From: a virus
DNA length: 38,399 bases
IMG/VR virus record: IMGVR_UViG_3300018049_000053
Span: 1 to 38,399 of that record
Strand: one strand, 5' to 3'
The position numbers and the translations under genes were made by a program. The stretch's first letter is position 1. Each line of letters begins with the position of its first letter. The notes beneath the pieces are model-generated. The model was not told the origin of the DNA. It ran no database searches and saw only the letters and a list, made by a program, of their open reading frames with translations. Of the stretch, positions 19,301-26,700 are shown in pieces.

Positions 19301-22300
19301 TATCAAGAAATTGACGCATTTGATACATTAGAAGACTTTGGAGATACAATATCAATATCTGCTGATGGAACTATGCTTGCAATAGGCTCTCCTTCTGCTG
19401 ATGAAAACAAAGAAGGACTTGTGTATGTTTATTTGCAAGAAAATGGAAACTTTAATCTAATACAAACTTTAAAAAGTACAAACGCTTCTAGAAAAGAAGC
19501 ATTTGGAAGCCAAATTGATTTTGATGGCAATACATTATTTGTTAGTGCTAACAAATCTTATTCAGATGAAATAACTATTTTTGATCAAGGCAAAACAACA
19601 TTTGACAACGAATTTACCGAATTTAAAAATAAAATAATTGGTAACGGTGTAATTTATGTTTATGATAGAGTTAACAACGGCTTAGTATTTGGACAAGTTA
19701 TTGATTATAATAATACCGAAGCAAGGTTGTTTGGAGAAACTATCATTGCAAGAAATAATCATATCTATACAGGTATGAGAGACTTTGTTAATACAGATAA
19801 TAAAGTTGGCGCAGTATTAGATTATAGAAGAGACTCTAATAACAGAGTTTGGACTAAACATAGAACTCCAAATAAATTACCTGATCTAGAAAAGATTAAA
19901 AAAGTATTTTTATATGACAATGATAAAAATGAAATTATAACTCATTTAGATTACATTGATCCTATCCAAGGTAAAATTGCTGGACCAGCAGAACAAGAAC
20001 TTAGATATAAAACTCCTTTTGATCCTGCTTCATATAATATCGGTGATAATACAGTTAATGTTAGCAGTATAGATACCTGGGGAACATATCAAGTTGGCCA
20101 ACTATGGTGGGATTTAAGCACAATTAAGTTTTTTAATCCGCATCAAGGTTCTAAAACTTATTCAGGAAATACTTGGAATAAATTATTCCCTGGATCAAGT
20201 GTAGATGTTTATGAATGGGTCGAAACTGAATTAACACCAGGACAGTGGGACGCACTGGCAGCAACTGAAGAAGGTCAGTCTTTGGGTGTAACAGGAAGAT
20301 CAAAATACGGTGATAGTGTTTTTGTAACTAAAAAGGTATATGATTCGATTGCACAAGCATTCTTTCCTAAGAACTATTTTTGGGTTAAAAATAAAACAAA
20401 TGTTCCTGATGTAGAATGGAGATCAATTAGTGCAATTGATGTAGCAAGATTTATTGAAGATCCTGCCGCAATGAAACACGAATATATTACTTTTACCGAA
20501 GACGATGCATTTATTTTATGGAACTGTAATTCTTTTATTAAAGGAAAAGACACTGTATTGAATATACAATACTGGACAAGTTCTGACAAAGACAGTAATA
20601 TACACAATCAATATCAAATTTTAACAGAAGGATTATCAACAAGTAAGCCAACACCAGATATTGAACGTAAATGGTTTGACAGTCTTATAGGTTATGATCA
20701 GCAAGACAGACCTGTTCCTAATCCTGAATTGTCGCCAAGACAGCGTTACGGTATGCTAGATAAACCAAGACAAGGGTGGTTTATTAATAGAATAGAAGCA
20801 TTAAAGCAATTTATAGAAAGAACTAACAGTGTTCTAGAGAAAAATCTAATAGTTGAATCGAGAGACATATCTCCATTGAATGCACTAGATGATTATCCAA
20901 GTGAAATAACAAGGAAATATGATCTAGTAGTAGATACTGACATTGATTTACAGTTTGTTGGTACTGCTCGAGCCGATCGAGCAGAACTTTCTCTAGTAAT
21001 TGAAAACGGAAAAATACAACGTGTTGATATTTTAAATTCTGGTAGAGGATATAAAGTAGTTCCGACTATTGAAATATTAGGAACTGGATCCGGCGCAGAA
21101 ATTGAACTAACAATTAATAATATAGGACAAGTTACATCTGCTACAGTTTTAAATAGCGGAAATAATTATTCTAATAATGCAAGAATTATTGTAAGAAGAT
21201 TTACAGTACTTGTTAAGTCTGACTCAACAATTAGAGGCAAATGGGCACTATACGAAAGAATTGACGAAACATCTAGCTGGAATAGAATATCAAGTCAGGC
21301 ATATGATGTAACTAGTTTTTGGAAATATAAAGACTGGTACGACACCGGGTATAATGAATTTACAGACATTAATTATGTTGTAGATTATAGTTATAACTTA
21401 CAAGGGTTAGATGATAACTTAGGTGATATTGTTAAAATTAATAATATTGGATCAACAGGATGGATATTATTAGAAAAAATTGACGAACAACAAACAGTTG
21501 ATTATACAGTAAATTATAAAACTATAGGTCGACAAAATGGCACAATAGAATTTTTACCTGAGCTTTACAATCTAGAAGGAAGCCAAGTAGGTTTTGATGC
21601 ACAAAGTTATGATACAAAATTCTTTGATAATCAGCCTGTAGAAGAAATACGTGTAGTTCTTAATACTTTAAAAAATAATATTTTAATAACAGATCTAGAA
21701 GTAGAATTTAATAAATTATTCTTTGCAAGTTTACGTTATGTATTTTCAGAGCAAGGTTATGTTGACTGGGCATTTAAAACATCATTTATCAAAGCTCAAC
21801 ACAATGTAGGTGAGTTGAAACAAAAACTAACATATCAAAATGATAACTTAGCTAGTTACCAAGATTATCTTGAAGAAGTTAAACCTTACAAGACAAAACT
21901 TAGGGAGTATGTTTCAAACTATAATAATATAGAAAATTCTTCTAGCATATTAACTGACTTTGATTTACCTCCTGCATTTGATAGTAATGATAATAGAATT
22001 AAAGCACCAAGTATCAAAGTTTTTGATGAAAAGTTAGTAGGAACAGCAGAAAACATTAATTTGTATCCGAACAAGTTTTGGCTCGATAATGTAGCATTTG
22101 AAGTAGTTGAAATAGGAATAGCTGACCCAGGCGAAGGTTATATAACTGCTCCTATTATTACTATTGAAAGCGAATCAGGTTCTGGAGCAAAAGCATTAGC
22201 ATCTTTAGGACCTAACGGTTCTATTTCATCAGTTAAACTTGTATCTAATGGTTCTAATTATTTAACTTTACCTAAAGTAGTAGTAAATGGATCATTAAAA

Positions 22301-25300
22301 GACAACGGTCGACCAGCAGTATTAGCCGCTAGAATTGGAAATTCTTTAATTAGAAGTATGCATTCTGTTATTAAATTTGACAGAGTAAGCGGGTCATTTT
22401 TAATAACAGAGCTAGATTTTAGTGAAACATTTATAGGCACAGGATCTAAGACAGAATTTGACTTAGAGTTTCCGATGGATATGAGAACTAATACTATTGA
22501 AATTACAATTAACGGAACAGCAATACTAAGCAGTCAATATACATATGAAAATGTACTTGATACAACAGTTAATTATGATAGATATTTTGGTAGAATTAAG
22601 TTTTTAACTCCTCCAGGAAATGCAAGAGAAATTGTTGTTAATTACAAAAAGTCAATAGACTTATTAACAGCTTCAGATAGAATAAATTTATTCTATAATC
22701 CAACTACTGGACAAATAGGTAAAGATATTAATCAATTAATGGACGGTGTTGATTACGGTGGTGTACAAGTTAAGAGTTATGGATTTGCAGGACCACAAGG
22801 TTGGGATAGTGATAATTGGTATGATAATGCTTGGGATTTATTTGACGAATCATTTGATGAAGAATCATTTTTACTAGACGGTTCTACGTTAACATTCCAG
22901 CTATCAAAACCTCTCGCAGAAAATGTTCAATATAATCTTTATATCAATGGAATTCGTATTGATGACGCTGAGTACGATGGCACAACTAATACTTCAAATC
23001 TTCAAAATACTCGTGCTATTATGGCATCACCTGAAGGTGATGGTGTAACTACAATAGTAACTATTGATAATGAAATTGGTTATGAAGAGTTTATAGAAAA
23101 ATATGGAACTGATACAAACTTACTTATAATTCGTAGAAGTACAACTGACGGGTCACTTCAGTTAAATCAAGAAAGTTATGATACTTCCTTAGGCGGTGGC
23201 GACTTAGCATATTCAACTGCCAAAGGTTTAGATGCAAACGAAATAACTGTTGATGGCGATGGATTTGTAACAGCTACAACTTCAAAAGGTCCTGAAGAAG
23301 TTATACCAGGACAAGTAATGGATACATTAGATATTAATGTATATGAAAGACCATCTGAAGGCTCTAGCCTAATTTATAATACAAATCATAGAGGGGACGG
23401 AGTAACTACTGATTTTGCTATTGAAGGAATTCCATTTAGTTTTGAATCAATGTTTGTAAAAGTAGATTACGAAATTTTAACAGAAAGATCAGATTTTATC
23501 ATTGACTACAATAATAAGAAAATTAAATTTTTCACAGCACCTAGTAATGGTGCAGTGATTCAGTTATTATCAATGGGAGTATCTGGAACACAAGTTTTAG
23601 ATTATGATTCTTTTGTAGCAGATGGAACATCTTCAGAGTTTTTAACAAATGTTAGATGGGACAACAATAGGTCTGCTTATGTAACAGTAAATGGCAAAAA
23701 TAAACCGTTTGAACTTTTTGAATCTGATAGTGGATATGCAGTTAAAGGAAATGTTGTTATTAAGTTTGTTGAACCTCCAGTTGCAAACACAAAAATACAA
23801 TACGCATTATTTGATTCAAAAGTACAAACATTCAGCCAAGTAACAGTTGACAAATTAATAGCAGATGGAAGTTCTACAGTATATGAAATTAGTCAAGCAC
23901 CGTTTGATCAAGAACCGTCGGCTTTTTATACTATTGTTACAGTTAACGGAAAAGTACTAAATCCTGGTTATAGTCAAAAATTTGAAGTAACAAGTGATAG
24001 AGAATATCAGTTGAAAAAATGGCAAGTTCCAGTTGGAAGTTTAAGCGGAGACAGAATTGAAGTTTATCTAAATGGAAGAAAATTAAGTTTCTTACAAGAA
24101 TGGACTTATGAAGGTTCAGGTGCGTTTGACCCTAACATTGCTGATGACGCACAGCCGGGAAGTACTATTGTATTAAATAGAGGTGTTGGAGTAGCAGGAG
24201 ATAGTTTAACAGTTTATTTAATGAGCGACGGCGAATATAGATTTGGATACTTTGAAATAGGTGAAGATTCAAGTGATACTTTTGTTCAAACACCGAGCAG
24301 TATACATTTTGACGAAGTATATGCTGATGGTTCAGATATTGTTGTATATCAATTTAGTAATCACGATAGTCAGGGCATAGAGCGTATGAATTACGATGTA
24401 ATAGAACGCACTACGATGACTCCGGGTACTGAAGGATATTCAGAATTTAGACAATTGAAAAATGGCTTAATTAAACTAAGAGCCGAAGCGTTTGATGTTT
24501 CTTATGTTTGGGTATCGTTAAATGGCAAATGGTTAATTCCTACAGCAGATTATATTTTAACTGAAAATAAGCAATACATTAAATTTGTAACACCAATTAA
24601 TGATAATGATGTAGTCGATATCATACAGTTTGCTAATGCTCCTATATCAAATAAATTTGGTTGGAAAATCTTTAAAGATATGACTAATAGATATTTCTTT
24701 AAGAGATTAGAGCCAGGCACTATTGAATTAGCAGAAGATTTAAGATACTATGATAAAACTATTACAGTCAATGACGGGTCTTTATTAACTTCTCCACTAG
24801 CAAAATCTAAAATTCCTGGAGTTATCTTTATTGAAGGCGAGCGTATTGAATATTTTGGCAGAGACGGAAATGTACTAAAACAAATTAGAAGAGGAACTTT
24901 AGGAACAGGAGTTAAGTCAGTTTATGATGCAGGAACATCAGTAATTAGACAAAGTCAAGAATCTGTTATTCCTTATAATGAAGATACTTTAGAAATTGTT
25001 TCAACATCTGGTGTATATAAAGATATGTCTGAAGAATATTCTAATAGTCCGTTAATAACTTTTGATAATCTTACATACACATTTAACAATAATTCTGCTT
25101 TTCCACTAGGTGGATTAGTTAATGGAGCTGTATTACAAGAAGGAGTAATAAAAGGAAGTGGGTTTAGATCTGTTGCAAAAGTATTTGTTCAAGATATTGA
25201 GTGTACAACTACTTTTGTAAGTACAACTGAATTACGATTTGTTCCACCAAAATTAGATGTAGGAGCGTACGATCTAGTTATTTACAACCCTAGAGAAGAA

Positions 25301-26062
25301 AGTCCTATTGAGATTCCTTCTACAGCATTAGTAGTTCCAAAAGTAGTTGAATATTTACAGATATTATTACCATTTGCTCCGCTACCAAACCCTGCGACAG
25401 AGTTTAATTGGTATAAAGAAACTGTTGATTTGCCTGTAACAGAAATAATTCCAGGAAGATATTATCGTGTTAAGAGTTTAGGTACTACTAATTGGTCTGA
25501 GGTAGGGTCTTCTGCTACTATAGGCTATGAGTTTAAAGCAACTGCTACAGGTACAGGTACAGGAATAGTCGAAGACTTTTCTAGTATACCATACGAATAT
25601 TGGGAAGGAATGGATATAGATATGTTTATTAGTGGTAGACGTTTACGTAAAAATCCACTAACATATTTTGATCCGGCTATTGGACAAGATAGTGTTAACG
25701 GAAATGTTACTCTTGAAGCAGAATATGCAGTAAATAGAGCAATCGGAGCATATGTAAGATTAACAAATCCGCCAGAACCAAATGTTAAAATTATTATTTC
25801 TAAGAAAACAGGGTATTCTTGGAATGAAATTAATAATATTTCCAACGGTCCTTACAAACTTAATTTTAAAGAAACCGTTGATTATAGCAAAGGAGAGGTT
25901 GTTTTATACAACGGAAAATTCTACGAAGCATTGCAAGATATTTTAGCAAGTTCTTGGGATGAAACAAAATGGAAAAATGTATCAATTATGAGTCCTTTAG
26001 GAAAATCTGACACACAGATTGCAAAATTCTTACGTAAGACAAGTATTGATCTACCGCGATAA
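10361..26062 (+). CDS. giant multidomain virion protein, in the gp7 position
   Basis: One uninterrupted frame encodes 5,233 residues, directly after gp6 where T4 has gp7 (1,032 residues). The N-terminus (PKYFRTEANSKFLSSTIDQL) resembles starts of large structural proteins in marine T4-like phages. Visible modules: carbohydrate-binding (CBM5/12)-like units near residues 1431-1477, 1695-1737, 2215-2239, 2854-2900 and 5173-5207; FG-GAP-like propeller blades at about 2115-2205 and 2935-3150; two 'GSGY' beta modules at about 3541-3607 and 3917-3980; 'DG' beta modules from about 4025 to 4760; an IPT/TIG-like domain near 4900-5000; and a small NWSEVGS/GTGTG motif near 5030-5069. No catalytic motif was recognised. 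A peripheral baseplate or host-contact role is inferred. TAAGG lies 10 nt before the ATG. Confidence 0.8.
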   Translation: MAYENDQTEFPLPGSNSSDRKSENHLPKYFRTEANSKFLSSTIDQLLKPGVAEKLSGYLGRKTAKSYVAGDNYIPDVSKQREDYQLEPAQIIKDDIGNVEYYKDYLDLVNQISNFQGTNNNHNRINEQEFYTWNPHINWDMFTNFREYYWLPAGPQTVTIPGEQKEITSTYTVTLQNNGDSYSYLFTPDGATPNPSLKLYRGVKYRFEINTPGLPLTFRTQRTLDDQFLLAEGISAQEVEDGVIELELNAGTPNEIFYVSNNDINLGGIIRVANITDATFIDVTSEIIGKKYYTTRDGWSLTNGMKVRFSGDVTPSQYANSEWYIEGVGDKITLVSDTDVEVSFPVGIDLEVPFDAEEGFDRLPYGEAVGYPKNKDYIVINRSSIDGNFWSRYNRWFHKEVIELSASINNQPADIDQTARANRPIIEFDAGLKLFEFGTISKPVVDLIDTITTDAFSNIEGKLGYNIDGVTVTQGMRILFTADPDPLVYGKVFQVEFINFKGSGTAGQISLKEVADTDPVKDENVLIISGEKYSGSIWYYNGEKWLQGQEKTAVNQAPLFDVYDSDGNSFSDSSVYDATTFKGTKIFSYKEGSGANDSVLGFPLSYRSIDNVGDILFNFDYNTDMVDYQVETQSQQVEVASGYLRKYSTRTDYIQEGAWIKANELSNQSVIIQYENDNTRTVYPINCFDKSAFIDDLEIKVFVNNKILRQGIDYQVLNTADKFKAITLEKSNIGDIIRIKCNSSTPKNDNGFYEIAPNLERNPLNANVQDFTLGEVSDHVSTIVENIPNFEGIFPGSTNLRDLPNQSIFGRKFIKHSSPLNLAMYHLLDKDANIVKSLRFARREYGKFKRQFLEIAETLGFEGPVKQHVDKILSEIVKDKTNKLPFYFSDMLPFGAAITTRITVEDPDAQFFALSQPFEYNKINTKAVSVYINNEQLLYKRDYEFNENGFLIITKEKTFNDVIEIYEYESTNGSYVPPTPTKLGLYPKFEPRIYTENSYQTPTQVIEGHDGSIIKAYGDFRDSLILELETRIFNNIKVDYDPNLFDINDFIKGSFRKQGLTRQVINKTMTTDFIQWLQLVNEDYTKNEYVETGNGFTYNYANMTGPGGTQLPGFWRGIYKEVFDTDRPHTHPWEMLGFSIKPNWWETVYGPAPYTNENLLLWEDLETGTIREPGKPFVFNQKYKRPGLKNFIPVDSNGELLDPSSANVPLKFENLKINSTYEFGDYAPVELAWRKSSEYPFALLTSFAVNQPAKLFASGFDRSRQVRNTIGHLVYAETGHHITLKDIVFPNTPDDDSEVLTLGLVNYIAGYMSSNVTSNFKIYNERLKKIKNSLACKLAGYTDKSKFKLILDSRTPVNKSNVFIPEENYQIILNTSSPIKTVNYSGVIIEKQPSGFIIRGYNNDNPQFSYYPTFKTSKDPIINVGGISEPYSQWEAGQLYREGTNVEYTDDYFKVVSTHTSTATFDNTKFVRLPELPLEGGKTAVFSKKFLTDDVSTLPYGSVLNTIQDVVDFLLGYGRWLEDQGFKFDYYDGEEKILSNWTNSAKEFLFWTTQNWKAGSVISLSPAAEQVKLETEYSVVDNVFDNFYGYSILRADGKKLVEEFTKTNRTDPNKFTMRPRNTIDGVYAINLPIVQKEHILLIDNFTVFGDVIYDQPTGYRQERIKVLGYRTDTWDGSLNIPGFIYDDAKVLEWKSWTDYPIGALVKYKEFYYTAKTKISGEQNFDRNKWSVLSEKPQSGLLTNFEYKTNQFADFYDLDSDNFDIEQQRFAQHLIGYQNREYLSNIINDDVSQYKFYQGMIQDKGTKNALVKLFDVLSAADKESLEFYEEWAIKEGQYGASDGFEEVEFRLDENKFKISPQPFELVTNNNNDSGDLIYRIKPFEVFKKPNNYNHKPIPVKENLQRTFTKDAGFVHQEDVTFILNNYDSILSLNVTDLRNEEYIWIGTEKQSWNVYQHVLSDFVINKIEGNSEAVAIGDPDQNQFKVSITTSFDDGSIKVGDIIGIYDIITTNRTSVNNSQIKSQTTNDVQGFFKVLEVGTDNLTIETTQTINDVVDCRGLLTRFESVRVSDLNSANVLTEKEINEGNLVWLDDDGTGNWAVLKNSQAYKFLQKTVSDTTSDIGYGKSIDADNRNTVLAVGSPNEDNGKVYIYTRGIDSQNWQYAQTLELDATFSDDEHKFGSSLGISADGDYLVVGSPEASNVKTKFRGNFENETNYQNGESVKYSDQLWEAVVDIKGAVEALPFTTFGSIAEVYQKNNVFFNEETFNSILTGNYPFENIQPPEDPVDHFLVRAPVDQYDATGPGDTVYFDWYRNSTVNLIDTGVLEREVFDGEYSSVINESVLESGLVIQKKIDAILYLSTYVNRPTLDAQVDGPSVFGYATNIYEYDGALSIYVEGSFGSWPTEGALYLESGEYVGQFTKRAPVETIDTSDDLGGYWLFNAPSTYYVTDVTDDTGKALAVYNIVPQGKSNIDARGGNIYDQNNPVTFESIPQWIQNGTGNSLNDFNSYIRNLSYQGTPGAGGLTNDPRFTDLFVVRAPKSVTDVVQAGDTVNLEIFQFPDADNNLIADLRTTGLTVEDTNKAHTLYDNWDGFINYTLKGSFEPRIGQFVRDSVTLATAQVVFYQRDGLNATVFIKNNTPGTLGNWQKGLEFGEASVIQMLGTAGDPDPIFAVTQELGDVRSVSIGNDSLGIGGLLVFQRTAGQFTEIPANEYVVGLEYLVYRDDTNFGIPTEPNIPSIQNFDWRPIYKIPADAEGYQIAGNNQGMFSVYERSLSSNYTKIGTFIVPEQEENLRLGSNIKIRKNKDLYKTFIGCQGEGNSTLPGRIYFYNYGTTPDGDFYNWELAKNKNYKGEFSPEKDYFIDDIIFLDGNFYKAVTNIAGNPDDPDDYRFAFDPLDWERIAYDGAGYTGIDYVGYIPNDTDFVPNSDSTFKLSQVGLEEFGTVFDVDERGEVLIVTAKYDSDNVNKVIVYRALNGNYLKYQEIDAFDTLEDFGDTISISADGTMLAIGSPSADENKEGLVYVYLQENGNFNLIQTLKSTNASRKEAFGSQIDFDGNTLFVSANKSYSDEITIFDQGKTTFDNEFTEFKNKIIGNGVIYVYDRVNNGLVFGQVIDYNNTEARLFGETIIARNNHIYTGMRDFVNTDNKVGAVLDYRRDSNNRVWTKHRTPNKLPDLEKIKKVFLYDNDKNEIITHLDYIDPIQGKIAGPAEQELRYKTPFDPASYNIGDNTVNVSSIDTWGTYQVGQLWWDLSTIKFFNPHQGSKTYSGNTWNKLFPGSSVDVYEWVETELTPGQWDALAATEEGQSLGVTGRSKYGDSVFVTKKVYDSIAQAFFPKNYFWVKNKTNVPDVEWRSISAIDVARFIEDPAAMKHEYITFTEDDAFILWNCNSFIKGKDTVLNIQYWTSSDKDSNIHNQYQILTEGLSTSKPTPDIERKWFDSLIGYDQQDRPVPNPELSPRQRYGMLDKPRQGWFINRIEALKQFIERTNSVLEKNLIVESRDISPLNALDDYPSEITRKYDLVVDTDIDLQFVGTARADRAELSLVIENGKIQRVDILNSGRGYKVVPTIEILGTGSGAEIELTINNIGQVTSATVLNSGNNYSNNARIIVRRFTVLVKSDSTIRGKWALYERIDETSSWNRISSQAYDVTSFWKYKDWYDTGYNEFTDINYVVDYSYNLQGLDDNLGDIVKINNIGSTGWILLEKIDEQQTVDYTVNYKTIGRQNGTIEFLPELYNLEGSQVGFDAQSYDTKFFDNQPVEEIRVVLNTLKNNILITDLEVEFNKLFFASLRYVFSEQGYVDWAFKTSFIKAQHNVGELKQKLTYQNDNLASYQDYLEEVKPYKTKLREYVSNYNNIENSSSILTDFDLPPAFDSNDNRIKAPSIKVFDEKLVGTAENINLYPNKFWLDNVAFEVVEIGIADPGEGYITAPIITIESESGSGAKALASLGPNGSISSVKLVSNGSNYLTLPKVVVNGSLKDNGRPAVLAARIGNSLIRSMHSVIKFDRVSGSFLITELDFSETFIGTGSKTEFDLEFPMDMRTNTIEITINGTAILSSQYTYENVLDTTVNYDRYFGRIKFLTPPGNAREIVVNYKKSIDLLTASDRINLFYNPTTGQIGKDINQLMDGVDYGGVQVKSYGFAGPQGWDSDNWYDNAWDLFDESFDEESFLLDGSTLTFQLSKPLAENVQYNLYINGIRIDDAEYDGTTNTSNLQNTRAIMASPEGDGVTTIVTIDNEIGYEEFIEKYGTDTNLLIIRRSTTDGSLQLNQESYDTSLGGGDLAYSTAKGLDANEITVDGDGFVTATTSKGPEEVIPGQVMDTLDINVYERPSEGSSLIYNTNHRGDGVTTDFAIEGIPFSFESMFVKVDYEILTERSDFIIDYNNKKIKFFTAPSNGAVIQLLSMGVSGTQVLDYDSFVADGTSSEFLTNVRWDNNRSAYVTVNGKNKPFELFESDSGYAVKGNVVIKFVEPPVANTKIQYALFDSKVQTFSQVTVDKLIADGSSTVYEISQAPFDQEPSAFYTIVTVNGKVLNPGYSQKFEVTSDREYQLKKWQVPVGSLSGDRIEVYLNGRKLSFLQEWTYEGSGAFDPNIADDAQPGSTIVLNRGVGVAGDSLTVYLMSDGEYRFGYFEIGEDSSDTFVQTPSSIHFDEVYADGSDIVVYQFSNHDSQGIERMNYDVIERTTMTPGTEGYSEFRQLKNGLIKLRAEAFDVSYVWVSLNGKWLIPTADYILTENKQYIKFVTPINDNDVVDIIQFANAPISNKFGWKIFKDMTNRYFFKRLEPGTIELAEDLRYYDKTITVNDGSLLTSPLAKSKIPGVIFIEGERIEYFGRDGNVLKQIRRGTLGTGVKSVYDAGTSVIRQSQESVIPYNEDTLEIVSTSGVYKDMSEEYSNSPLITFDNLTYTFNNNSAFPLGGLVNGAVLQEGVIKGSGFRSVAKVFVQDIECTTTFVSTTELRFVPPKLDVGAYDLVIYNPREESPIEIPSTALVVPKVVEYLQILLPFAPLPNPATEFNWYKETVDLPVTEIIPGRYYRVKSLGTTNWSEVGSSATIGYEFKATATGTGTGIVEDFSSIPYEYWEGMDIDMFISGRRLRKNPLTYFDPAIGQDSVNGNVTLEAEYAVNRAIGAYVRLTNPPEPNVKIIISKKTGYSWNEINNISNGPYKLNFKETVDYSKGEVVLYNGKFYEALQDILASSWDETKWKNVSIMSPLGKSDTQIAKFLRKTSIDLPR
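17219..18160 (+). repeat. diverged internal duplication in the giant protein
   Basis: Residue 2287 begins DHFLVRAPVD and residue 2532 begins DLFVVRAPK. Each is followed by a GDTV strand (PGDTVYF and AGDTVNL). Further on, each copy has a GSF motif (VEGSFGSWP near 2397, LKGSFEPRI near 2600). The copies start 245 residues apart, but the later motifs are about 203 apart, so the duplication is old and has unequal insertions. Both copies lie inside the segment that interrupts the propeller. Confidence 0.5.
22433..24640 (+). repeat. array of six DG-type beta modules in the giant protein
   Basis: A short motif recurs at residues about 4025 (IGTGSKTEF), 4172 (LDGSTLTF), 4345 (GDGVTTDF), 4419 (VADGTSSEF), 4500 (IADGSSTVY) and 4654 (YADGSDIVVY). 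Most copies continue with a VNG or NG turn about 20-30 residues later, and several then show a hydrophobic IxF-xxPP strand. Spacing is 75-175 residues. This looks like tandem beta-sandwich modules, typical of an extended fibre. Confidence 0.55.
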
Positions 26063-26065
26063 ATA
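26058..26065 (+). promoter_or_regulatory. T4-type late promoter after the giant gene
   Basis: GATAAATA (then C), one mismatch from TATAAATA, overlaps the stop of the giant gene and begins 26 nt before the ATG at 26084. The leader would hold AGGATA (26073-26078). It allows the fibre block to be transcribed without crossing the 15.7-kb gene. Confidence 0.7.
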
Positions 26066-26083
26066 CAATGACAGGATATAGAT

Positions 26084-26698
26084 ATGGCAGACAATTTTAA
26101 AGATACAAATGGCATTTTATTAGAAGGACACATAAAGATCCACGACCCAAATAGTGGTGAAGTTCTTATTAATAAACGTAATGCTATTCACTATGAGAAT
26201 ATGAGTATATCGTTAGCTGAAAGTTTAGCAAACGCTGGACAAGGTTGGATACACGAAATGAGCTTTGGCAACGGAGGCACAAGTATAGATCCTACAGGAA
26301 TTATTACTTATTTGACTCCAAATAGTACTGGTACTAATGCAAGTTTATATAATCAAACTTTTACTAAAGTTGTAGATGATAGAAGTGTTAATAATATTGA
26401 TCCTGTCCGAAATAAAATTGAAACACGACACGTAAGTGGTACTAATTATACAGATATATTAGTAACTTGTTTGCTAGATTACGGTGAGCCAAATGGTCAA
26501 GATGCTTTTGATACAGCATCTGGTACTGAAAGTTTATATGTATTTGATGAATTAGGTTTAAAAAGCTATTCACCAACTGGTGACGGAAGATTATTAACAC
26601 ACGTTATTTTCCATCCTGTACAAAAGTCGTTAAACAGATTAATCCAAATTGATTATACTGTTAGAGTACAAAGTTTAACCGGATTTAATGAGGCGTAA
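26084..26698 (+). CDS. conserved virion structural protein of marine T4-like phages
   Basis: This 204-residue protein has the motifs IHDPNSGEVLINKRNAIHYEN, MSFGNGGTSIDPTG and FDELGLKSYSP. Its closing segment LLTHVIFHPVQKSLNR is typical of a protein found next to tail-fibre genes in marine T4-like phages, by memory of that family. No enzymatic motif is visible. Its position between the giant baseplate protein and the fibre genes suggests a peripheral baseplate or fibre-attachment role, which is inference. It begins after a late promoter and AGGATA, and the next gene starts 2 nt after its stop. Confidence 0.65.
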   Translation: MADNFKDTNGILLEGHIKIHDPNSGEVLINKRNAIHYENMSISLAESLANAGQGWIHEMSFGNGGTSIDPTGIITYLTPNSTGTNASLYNQTFTKVVDDRSVNNIDPVRNKIETRHVSGTNYTDILVTCLLDYGEPNGQDAFDTASGTESLYVFDELGLKSYSPTGDGRLLTHVIFHPVQKSLNRLIQIDYTVRVQSLTGFNEA

Positions 26699-26700
26699 CG

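Noticed and set aside
22433-24640. CRISPR-like or DNA-level direct repeats in the giant gene
   Set aside because: The repetition is at protein level with diverged codons and irregular spacing. No exact repeated DNA units were seen.
10361-26062. Several 60-106 codon frames on the minus strand, and one on the plus strand at 18519, within the giant gene
   Set aside because: They overlap a continuous, motif-bearing frame, lack ribosome sites, and match the chance expectation for low-GC sequence of this length.
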